A stretch of DNA of 12,266 nucleotides, taken from Ekhidna sp. Its GTDB lineage: Bacteria; Bacteroidota; Bacteroidia; Cytophagales; Cyclobacteriaceae. Shown in pieces: positions 1 through 6,097 of this stretch. A program made the position numbers and the translations under genes. The stretch is taken from contig JAPPDO010000159.1 in the NCBI GenBank assembly GCA_028821635.1, positions 1 to 12,266 on the forward strand. The letters run 5' to 3'. The notes under the pieces are model-generated. The model had not been told where the DNA came from. It searched no databases and saw only the letters and a list, made by a program, of their open reading frames with translations. How positions within the stretch are numbered: position 1 is the first letter of the stretch; each line of letters starts with the position of its first letter.

Positions 1-1
1 A

Positions 2-1051
2 TTTATTCAAGACCTCAACAGTGAGAATAGCCTTAACCCTACTAATACTTTTGATAATTTCGTGGAAGGGGACTGCAATCGTTTAGGAAGACATGCGGGT
101 CTTGCTGTTGCTAAAAAGCCCGGAATTACCTCTTTTAATCCACTGATGATCTACGGCGGGATTGGATTGGGCAAGACACACCTTGTGCAGGCAATAGGAA
201 ATCGCATTCGAATCAACGATGTTAAAAAGATTGTTTACGTTACCGCTGAAAAGTTCACTAATCATGTTATTAATTCCCTCATGGATAAGAACGTTCTTAG
301 CCTCATTTCTTATTACAGAGAGGTTGATGTCTTGATTTTTGATGATGTTCAATTTCTTAAAGATAAACCGAAAGTGCAGGAAATATTTTTTTACATATTC
401 AATGACCTCCATCATGCAAGTAAGCAAATTGTGATGACCAGTGATTGTGCTCCCAAAGATTTGGCGGGTCTTCAGGAGCGTCTTGTTTCCAGGTTTAAAT
501 GGGGGTTGACTGCGGAATTGCAGCAACCGGCTTTTGAGACTCGGATGGCTATCATACAGCGAAAGATTGAGGAAGAAGGCATCAGGATACCCGATGAAGT
601 TCTTGAGTATATCGCTTATACCGTAGATACCAATATCAGAGATTTGGAAGGGGTTTTGGTCTCTCTCTTTGCCCATATATCGCTGATGAGGGTAGACGTG
701 GATTTAGAACTTGCCAAGAAGGCGGTTAGAAATATCGTAAAGAAGGTTGACTCTGAGCTTGTAATTGATGACATCCAAAAAGTAGTCTCCGATTATTTCA
801 GTGTATCTCAGGATGACTTAAAAGCTAAGACCAGAAAAAAAGAAATTGTTATCGCTCGTCAGACAGCGATGTACCTTTCAAAGGAATACACGAATCACTC
901 ATTAAAATCCATTGGATATAATTTCGGCGGCAGGGATCATAGCACCGTTATTCACGCCCTCCAATCAGTCAGTGACATGCTGGACACCAGTGCTAAATTC
1001 AGATATTCGGTCAGTGAACTTAACAAGAAGTTGAAAATGTGCACTGCTTAA
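2..1051 (+). CDS. dnaA: Chromosomal replication initiator DnaA, 5'-truncated by the window edge
   Basis: DnaA is the AAA+ ATPase that binds DnaA boxes at oriC, melts the origin and helps load the helicase. The reading frame is open to the left edge, so domains I-II (roughly the first 100-140 residues of the family) lie outside. The GTG at 62 is an internal Val codon, not a start: the preceding codons read NPTNTFDNF, the usual beginning of domain III. Visible motifs: Walker A GGIGLGKTH at about nt 155-181, Walker B IFDDVQ near nt 335-352, the SRF segment with the box VII arginine, the sensor 2 RDLEG, and the domain IV DNA-binding signature GGRDHSTV near nt 926-949. The C-terminus is complete. 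It ends head-on with the htrA-like gene, sharing 4 bp. No DnaA-box cluster was seen nearby, so the origin is not evident in this window. Confidence 0.97.
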   Translation, partial: FIQDLNSENSLNPTNTFDNFVEGDCNRLGRHAGLAVAKKPGITSFNPLMIYGGIGLGKTHLVQAIGNRIRINDVKKIVYVTAEKFTNHVINSLMDKNVLSLISYYREVDVLIFDDVQFLKDKPKVQEIFFYIFNDLHHASKQIVMTSDCAPKDLAGLQERLVSRFKWGLTAELQQPAFETRMAIIQRKIEEEGIRIPDEVLEYIAYTVDTNIRDLEGVLVSLFAHISLMRVDVDLELAKKAVRNIVKKVDSELVIDDIQKVVSDYFSVSQDDLKAKTRKKEIVIARQTAMYLSKEYTNHSLKSIGYNFGGRDHSTVIHALQSVSDMLDTSAKFRYSVSELNKKLKMCTA

Positions 1052-2490
1052 CGCCGGAATGGATAGTAAACTCTTCTGCCTCGCTCATTAATTCCGATTA
1101 TATCAAACCTTCCTCTTATGGAGGTCAGGATTTTTTCCAGTTCCGCCGGACTTTCAATAGTTCTATTGTTAATTTGAGTTATGATAAACCCTTCGGGAAT
1201 ATTAAATACGGAGAAGAAGCCTCCATTTTCAAATTCAACCACTTTAACACCATTTTTTATTCCAAGTAAATCTCTCTCCACTTTAGATACTGACTCAAAA
1301 CGGGCATCCAGCTTTTTCGCATAATAAATATCTCTTGTTATGAGCGTGGTTGTCCCCTCTCTGTTGGTAAGCGTCACTTTTTTATTAATGATTTCATCGT
1401 CACGCTCCAAAACCAACTCCAACAGATCGCCCGGATAGCTCTTCGCTACTATCTCCTCTACCTGAGATTTAGACCGGATGCGTATTCCGTTGATTTCGCG
1501 AATAACATCTTGCTTCTTAATTCCTGCTTTATCCGAAGCACTTCCATACTTTACATCAGCAACAATCACTCCGTCCAGATTTTCGATAGCTAATCTGGCA
1601 GCCAACTCGCTATCAATATCAATGAAATCTAATCCTATGAACGCTTTCTGGACTTCTCCGTACTTCACCAAATCATTAAAAACTTTTTTTACGATGTTCA
1701 CCGGAATAGCAAAGCCATAGCCGGCGTAAGAACCCGTTCGGGAGAGAATAGCAGTGTTAATACCAATAAGTTCACCCCCCGCATTAACGAGTGCACCTCC
1801 GCTATTTCCGGGATTGATGGCCGCATCTGTCTGAATAAAACTCTCAATAGGGAATTTATCCTTCAGTATGTTAATGTTCCTGCCTTTTGCACTCACAATG
1901 CCTGCCGTCACGGTAGACGTTAAATTGAACGGATTGCCAACGGCTAATACCCATTCACCAACAGCCACCTTTTCTGAATCTCCCTTTTTGATAGCGGGTA
2001 ATTCGTCGGAATCAATTTTAATGACCGCTAAATCAGAGCTTGGGTCACGGCCTACCAACTCCGCCTGAAAGGATCTTTTACCGGCGATGACGGTGATCTT
2101 GTCCGCATCCTGAATCACGTGATTATTCGTCACGATGTGACCGTCTGTTGAGAAAACCACACCAGAGCCGCTTCCAATGCGTTGAGAAGACCTTGGTTCA
2201 AAGAACCAGTTCATCCAGCCGCCCGTGCGATATTCCACTTCACTCAACGTTTGAATAAAAACGACCGAAGGGGTGCTGCTTTCGGAGGCTTTCTTAAAAT
2301 CTTCATTTGGCAGCGAGGACAGACTGATGTTCGCTGCCGCCATTTGGGTTGAGGGATTTATCCTCTCCTCAGTGTACGCTGTAAAGGTGCTTTCGTCCTC
2401 GACAGGTTGCGAATCAAACAAGTGAACATATAGGAAGGCACCGACTAAACCTCCGGCAATTCCAAATAGTAAGTTTTTGATCTGGTTCAT
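1048..2490 (-). CDS. htrA: HtrA/DegP-family periplasmic serine protease (Do-like) with PDZ domains
   Basis: Predicted envelope protease/chaperone that degrades misfolded exported proteins. The 480-residue product starts with a hydrophobic segment (about residues 6-23) after a short polar N-terminus and has no lipobox, so it is either a signal peptide or a membrane anchor facing the periplasm. The chymotrypsin-like domain (about 70-275) carries a full catalytic triad: His124 in TNNHVI, Asp153 in SSDLAVIKI and Ser230 in GNSGGAL. PDZ1 spans about 283-370 and is well formed (DKAGIKKQDVIREING). A second, degenerate PDZ-like region covers about 395-470. Length and order match DegP/DegQ-type proteins. 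ATG at 2490 is preferred because it puts the hydrophobic segment at the N-terminus; no Shine-Dalgarno site is seen. It is transcribed away from the lipoprotein gene and converges on dnaA. The family is sure; the exact orthologue (DegP, DegQ or other) is not. Confidence 0.95.
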   Translation of the reverse strand: MNQIKNLLFGIAGGLVGAFLYVHLFDSQPVEDESTFTAYTEERINPSTQMAAANISLSSLPNEDFKKASESSTPSVVFIQTLSEVEYRTGGWMNWFFEPRSSQRIGSGSGVVFSTDGHIVTNNHVIQDADKITVIAGKRSFQAELVGRDPSSDLAVIKIDSDELPAIKKGDSEKVAVGEWVLAVGNPFNLTSTVTAGIVSAKGRNINILKDKFPIESFIQTDAAINPGNSGGALVNAGGELIGINTAILSRTGSYAGYGFAIPVNIVKKVFNDLVKYGEVQKAFIGLDFIDIDSELAARLAIENLDGVIVADVKYGSASDKAGIKKQDVIREINGIRIRSKSQVEEIVAKSYPGDLLELVLERDDEIINKKVTLTNREGTTTLITRDIYYAKKLDARFESVSKVERDLLGIKNGVKVVEFENGGFFSVFNIPEGFIITQINNRTIESPAELEKILTSIRGRFDIIGINERGRRVYYPFRR

Positions 2491-2503
2491 TGAATAAATA
2501 CCT

Positions 2504-2511
2504 CAAAATTA
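2504..2511 (-). promoter_or_regulatory. Possible Bacteroidota -7 promoter element for the htrA-like gene
   Basis: On the minus strand this reads TAATTTTG, an exact match to the TAnnTTTG -7 consensus of the Bacteroidota primary sigma factor. It lies 13 nt before the ATG, which would give a very short leader of perhaps 5-10 nt. No convincing TTTG -33 box occurs at the usual 19-23 nt spacing; only a T-run is there. A chance match in AT-rich DNA is possible. Confidence 0.35.
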
Positions 2512-2522
2512 CAAACCGAATT

Positions 2523-2557
2523 TTGTTAAAAATTATTCCATTGAGTTGTTAAAAATT
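2523..2557. repeat. Direct repeat pair of TTGTTAAAAATT upstream of htrA
   Basis: The 12-mer TTGTTAAAAATT occurs at 2523-2534 and again at 2546-2557, with starts 23 bp apart, close to two helical turns. The pair lies just upstream of the putative htrA -7 box, where an activator could bind. The reverse complement contains TTTTAACAA, related to the two TTTAACA words at 2683-2700. The rest of the 2491-2774 gap is AT-rich and holds no coding signal that I can support. Confidence 0.4.
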
Positions 2558-2570
2558 CTAAACGACTGAC

Positions 2571-2586
2571 TGCTATACCGATAGCA
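2571..2586. repeat. Small inverted repeat TGCTAT-ACCG-ATAGCA in the divergent intergenic region
   Basis: A perfect 6-bp inverted repeat with a 4-nt centre, midway between the htrA and lipoprotein starts. No T-tract follows on either strand, so it does not look like a terminator. An operator is conceivable; it shares the word GCTATA with the palindrome upstream of fadN. Short palindromes also arise by chance. Confidence 0.3.
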
Positions 2587-2682
2587 TCTAGGGAATTTAT
2601 GGATTTAAAAAGTATAAACACTTTAAGTACCTGATAAGCGTATTTCTGAGGGAATCTAATGACCTGCACAATGCAAGAAAAA

Positions 2683-2700
2683 TTTAACAATTATTTAACA
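2683..2700 (+). repeat. Tandem TTTAACA words upstream of the lipoprotein gene
   Basis: TTTAACA occurs at 2683-2689 and 2694-2700, with starts 11 bp apart, about one helical turn. Each copy is preceded by an A or T. The word is the reverse complement of the core of the two repeats at 2523-2557, giving two copies facing each divergent gene. This could be a shared binding-site array or AT-rich coincidence. No clear TAnnTTTG promoter was found for the lipoprotein gene. Confidence 0.3.
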
Positions 2701-2774
2701 TTGAAGAGCAAACCAAACCTGCGATTTATGTGTTTATGGATACGTAAATTATTTTAAAATTCATAAATTAATAA

Positions 2775-4221
2775 ATGATGCAATCTTTTTTTTAAAATTG
2801 TTATTACATTGTATTTAGTGTGCGTTGCATTTTCCTGCAACGAGGCAGACGTTCTGCCGGACACACAGAGTGAAGATGCTGTAACAGTGCAAAAGGTGCT
2901 TCAAAAAGATGAAGAACGTGATGCGCTTTACACATCGGTGGCCCGCAACCTGGCGGCAGGTCTTGAAGACCAGAGTGTTCGTTCATTTATTCAGGAACGG
3001 GTTAATGATCAATTTGACGGAGACTATAATTTTTTGGTGGAAACTTCAAAAGATGAAGAACTCTCCGTATCCTCAAATGGTAGATCAATTCCATCAACAT
3101 TTGGAAATATCTTGTTTGACGGCGAGTCGTCTCCTTCCGAACGGACGACTGACGATTTTTTAAGATCAATAGGTGAATTATATCCGTTAATGCAGGTTGC
3201 ACTCCCTCAGTTGGAGATCGGCAGTGCCGAATCTTGGGATGTGGCACATGATGTGCCGCTGGTAGCGTTCATCCCGTCAGACTATGACGAATCCAATGAA
3301 AATGCAACCATCACTGCCTATGACTTTGAAGGCAATCAATACGAGTTGAGTGCTGAAAAGGAACCGGATCGTCTCGTAATCGTTATCAGTGATAATGAAA
3401 GGCTGATTGCCTTGGAAAAGCCGGAAAGCACTCCAAGCGGAAGGTTTGGCTCAGACTACCCAATGTATAAAGGATGTCCTATTGAGCTTCCGGCCTACCA
3501 CGAAAATGAAAGGTATAACTACTATTTCAGGGATGATGTTTATCAAACGCTAACTGAGTGTAAAGGTGGAGCAGTGATCCCGACGAACTCCGGAACCGGC
3601 AACGGAGGCTCAGGTAGTGGGAGTACAGGTTCAGGTAGCGGGAGCACAGGCAGTGGGAGTTCCGGATCTGGCAGCAGCTCATCATCGACCCCTCAATGTG
3701 ATAGAGATGTGAAAGATAAAACAGAGCAGCTTTATAAAGCAAAATTCAGGGATATGGGCGTGATTAGAGATGTAGAAAGCTGGGCTTCAGGAAAACCGGA
3801 AGTCATTTATTACACTACGCGTGTGGCTTATGCTGCAAGTGGAAGTCATTATACTTTCACGAGTGGCCCAAGGACAGCCGGTAAAGAGGGTTGGTACAAA
3901 AAAAAGTTCTTGAAAACGAGTGTTACATGGAAAGTGCTCCATCACAACCTTTTCAAATGGCTCTCTGCCCAGAATGGCGATGAAATGGTTTACACTTGGA
4001 TAGAGGAAGATACTTCTCCTTTTGGAGGTAGAACCCCTGTAAATGTTACCTTTACAGGGGTTCGCGTTGCGAATGCTTCATTTACGGGAACTGCCACTAT
4101 CAGTATTGGTGCACAAGACGATTATATTGGTAATAATTGGGTTCAGTATTGTGATAATACCGATGGTGATGGCACGCTCTATACCAATTCTATGCAGATT
4201 TATGTAAGACAAAGAAAATAG
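2775..4221 (+). CDS. Exported lipoprotein of unknown function with Gly/Ser linker; start disrupted by a frameshift
   Basis: I do not recognise the family. The uninterrupted frame is 2779-4221, but it has no ATG or GTG before the signal peptide; the first usable codon, TTG at 2809, leaves only nine residues and no positive charge before the lipobox. ATGATG at 2775-2780 lies in another frame and hits TAA after MMQSFF. Removing one T from the T8 run at 2786-2793 joins the two and gives a classic lipoprotein signal peptide: MMQSFFKIVIT, a hydrophobic core, then lipobox VAFSC. Numbered from the TTG, the mature protein has an acidic N-terminal domain (about 11-255), a Gly/Ser linker (about 260-294) and a C-terminal domain (about 295-470). 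Cysteines at 223, 251 and 297 plus one near the C-terminus could form disulfides. It is probably on the cell envelope. As sequenced it is either frameshifted, phase-variable or rescued by slippage, or carries a base error. Confidence 0.75.
2786..2793 (+). repeat. T8 homopolymer at the lipoprotein start (frame-deciding tract)
   Basis: Eight consecutive T followed by four A, directly after ATGATGCAATC. With eight T the ATG frame ends at TAA (2793-2795); with seven it enters the long lipoprotein frame. The tract length therefore decides whether the product is made. A second 8-base run, A8 at 3898-3905, lies inside the same gene but there the frame is intact. Confidence 0.7.
3607..3678 (+). repeat. 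Degenerate 21-bp tandem repeats encoding the Gly/Ser linker
   Basis: Two 21-bp units, 3607-3627 and 3628-3648, each encode GSGSGST and differ only at synonymous third positions. Shorter derivatives continue to about 3678 and a serine run follows. The product is a flexible linker between two lipoprotein domains. Repeat number could change by recombination without breaking the frame, since 21 is a multiple of three. Confidence 0.75.
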
Positions 4222-4234
4222 AAAAGAGGGTCTG

Positions 4235-4270
4235 AAGTCAATCGCTCAAATAAGATGAGCGATTGACTTT
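4235..4270 (+). terminator. Hairpin terminator after the lipoprotein gene
   Basis: A perfect 14-bp inverted repeat: AAGTCAATCGCTCA at 4235-4248 pairs with TGAGCGATTGACTT at 4256-4269, with a 7-nt loop. It begins 13 nt after the TAG stop. The right arm ends in TTT then G, so the U-tract is short, but the AA/TT ends of the stem also allow function on the other strand. It separates the lipoprotein gene from the next two genes. Confidence 0.75.
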
Positions 4271-4311
4271 GTAAACTCAGAGAACAAATCAAATCATATA
4301 AAGACATAAAG

Positions 4312-5037
4312 ATGAAGAAAATACTTCCATTCCTTTTATTGGTTTTACTTACCGGTGAAGCCTTCTCTCAACAGAAAATTCAAATTTCTATAGGAGGAAT
4401 CATTGCTCAGCAAGAACCGAGCATCCGACTGTCGTTTTCAGCATCTGAAAATCTTGAATTTTTCAAGTATGAGGCATCAGCAGCCACAATATCTATTTTA
4501 CTTACAGATGAATTAGACCCGAGAATAGGTCTACGGTATGGATTTGAATTAAGAAGATCACCGATAGAAAGTACTATGAGATTGGAGATTAGTGGACAAC
4601 CACAGGACATATTCTACCAACACGATATGTATGATATTAACCTGCCTGTTGATATAGTACACTATCCTAAAAAGTGGTTTTATGTGCTTGGGGGAATATA
4701 TCCAACTTTCCGCATTGAGTGGAATAGTTACTCTAATAACAGCTCTCAGAGTACTTCAAGTTCGATCGCTCAACAAAGACAAGAAATAATAGATCAGTTA
4801 AAAGATCATATTTCTTTTTTTGGATTTAATTATCGCCTAGGGCTCGGCTTCAGGTATAAACCGGTAGGGATAGAGTTCACCTACGAAAATCTTCTTACTA
4901 ATTACTTGGAAGACGAATTCACATTTGGGCAGAACACCCTGCCGACGAAGCTAAAATATTCGTCTTTTTTTATCAGACTGGTTTTTCATTTTGTGAAACC
5001 CATAGGGACACTGCTTGATTGGGACATGAATTATTAA
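4312..5037 (+). CDS. Predicted outer-membrane beta-barrel protein, function unknown
   Basis: The 241-residue product begins with a clear signal peptide: MKK, a leucine-rich core, then a cleavage region around AFS-QQ (residues 17-21). The mature part is built of alternating polar/hydrophobic stretches rich in aromatics and glycine, such as KWFYVLGGIYPTFRIEW and YRLGLGFRYKPVGIEFTYEN. That is typical of small Bacteroidota outer-membrane barrels (PorT-like / OMP_b-brl style). The last strand-like segment, SSFFIRLVFHFV, is followed by a short tail. No catalytic motif is visible. The ATG at 4312 is the natural start because the signal peptide follows directly. The next gene starts 11 bp after its stop, so the two are probably one operon. 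The assignment is by sequence character, not by a recognised family. Confidence 0.7.
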   Translation: MKKILPFLLLVLLTGEAFSQQKIQISIGGIIAQQEPSIRLSFSASENLEFFKYEASAATISILLTDELDPRIGLRYGFELRRSPIESTMRLEISGQPQDIFYQHDMYDINLPVDIVHYPKKWFYVLGGIYPTFRIEWNSYSNNSSQSTSSSIAQQRQEIIDQLKDHISFFGFNYRLGLGFRYKPVGIEFTYENLLTNYLEDEFTFGQNTLPTKLKYSSFFIRLVFHFVKPIGTLLDWDMNY

Positions 5038-5048
5038 CGCCGTTCATT

Positions 5049-5888
5049 ATGCGAATCAAACTATTTTTCATTTTTACAACGATAGCTGCTTCTGTACTAA
5101 GCGGTCAGGCTTTTCAAACCTTTCAAATAGGAATTGGTAATGGGTCAGACAGTTATACATTCAGCGGATTTAATCCGATATTTATTAATGACTCCATATT
5201 TTTTGTTGACGAAGAGTCAATTTTTAATCCTTTCGGGAGAATAAACAACAGCCGCATTAACAAAATAATGTACGGTAAGCATAGTAATAGACAACCCGAA
5301 TTTACAATATACATTGAAAGCCAAATTTTGAAAAAGGAAAAAGCAAACATTTCGCTTGCGCTTTATTGGTCAAGACAATGGCCTCAACTCGCACTTGGAA
5401 GAATAAGTGATCAGCCTGATCGCTTTCCTATTTACTATAGACCATCTTCTAACAGAACTGAACTTTTCTTCCCCGTCAGTGCCAATGTTAAACCATTCAG
5501 TAAAATTCAATTGTTGAAAAGAATAACCTTCGGAATCGGAATCGGACCAAGTATTTATTTGTGGAACCTTGCAGCAAGAATAGATTATGATCTTGGTCTA
5601 AGAAACAAGCGCAAAGATTCGGTTTACTATGAAGCTCACTACCAATTTGCAAAAAATGCTTTCAAAACCTTAACATTTAACTACAACTGGTCTATGCAAC
5701 TTGAACTAACCAAGCGTATTAATTTCAGAGTTACGGGGCGGGGCAGCACAGGAAGTGTAACGAAGCCTTTTAATGTGTTTGGCGAACGGCATAAAGTCCC
5801 GTTAAGAAGACGTGGATTGGTGTATTTACTGACATACTCTTTCAATCTCCCGAACTCAGCAGGCAGTTCACTTCCTGCGTCTGAGTAG
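5049..5888 (+). CDS. Exported protein, probably outer-membrane associated, function unknown
   Basis: I chose the ATG at 5049 over the upstream in-frame ATG at 5019. It places MRIKLFFIFTTIAASVLSGQ, a standard signal peptide with cleavage near residues 18-21, at the N-terminus and avoids overlap with the preceding gene. The product is 279 residues. The mature sequence contains strand-like stretches such as PEFTIYIESQIL, ISLALYWSRQW and ITFGIGIGPSIYLWNLAARI. The end is a conserved-looking YLLTYSFNLP followed by a short polar tail. This is compatible with a beta-barrel or another envelope protein, but no family or active site is recognised. It follows the 4312-5037 gene by 11 bp, so the two products may act together. 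Confidence 0.65.
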   Translation: MRIKLFFIFTTIAASVLSGQAFQTFQIGIGNGSDSYTFSGFNPIFINDSIFFVDEESIFNPFGRINNSRINKIMYGKHSNRQPEFTIYIESQILKKEKANISLALYWSRQWPQLALGRISDQPDRFPIYYRPSSNRTELFFPVSANVKPFSKIQLLKRITFGIGIGPSIYLWNLAARIDYDLGLRNKRKDSVYYEAHYQFAKNAFKTLTFNYNWSMQLELTKRINFRVTGRGSTGSVTKPFNVFGERHKVPLRRRGLVYLLTYSFNLPNSAGSSLPASE

Positions 5889-5945
5889 GCATTTTGCGTG
5901 CTATATTTATCACAAATCCACCTTATTTTAGTAATGTCCGAAAAC

Positions 5946-5964
5946 AACGCTATATTGTAGCGTT
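5946..5964. promoter_or_regulatory. Perfect 19-bp palindrome upstream of fadN, candidate operator
   Basis: AACGCTA at 5946-5952 pairs with TAGCGTT at 5958-5964 around TATTG. The inner word CGCTATA also has a direct relative, TGCTATA at 5899-5905, and an inverted one, TATAGCA at 5970-5976. The size suits a dimeric repressor of the MarR or TetR type, which often control fatty-acid degradation genes; that link is inference. It could instead be a weak terminator stem for the gene ending at 5888, but no proper T-tract follows. Nothing else is evident in the 209-bp gap. Confidence 0.4.
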
Positions 5965-6097
5965 AAACATATAGCAGGGTTAAGGCATATTAATGTCATA
6001 GATTAGACATAAAATAAAGAAATTTCGTGCTAGTTTGCTAACATTCAGCTAAAAAATCGTTAGCCATGGTAATATTTTGAAACCTAAATTCCACTCA

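Noticed and set aside
83..676. 197-codon open frame antisense to dnaA
   Set aside because: It lies wholly opposite the AAA+ domain of dnaA, has no recognisable motif and an unnatural composition; a shadow of the real gene.
1039..1269. Small plus-strand frame after dnaA
   Set aside because: It overlaps the dnaA end and lies opposite the htrA PDZ2 region; no start context or domain supports it.
1..2774. oriC / DnaA-box cluster next to dnaA
   Set aside because: No TTATNCACA boxes were found; only a poor match (TATGGATAC, near 2740).
2804..2986. Small minus-strand frame near the lipoprotein start
   Set aside because: Opposite the lipoprotein signal-peptide and N-terminal region, Pro/His/Leu-rich with no motif; a shadow.
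3898..3905. A8 tract inside the lipoprotein gene as a second phase switch
   Set aside because: The frame is intact across it (W-Y-K-K-K-F), so there is no evidence of switching here.
6037..6064. GCTAAC...GTTAGC inverted repeat just before fadN
   Set aside because: Only 6 bp per arm with a 16-nt spacer in AT-rich DNA; too weak to call a site.
6030..6079. TAGTTTG and TATTTTG as -7 promoter boxes for fadN
   Set aside because: Each lacks one base of the TAnnTTTG spacing and no paired -33 box stands out.
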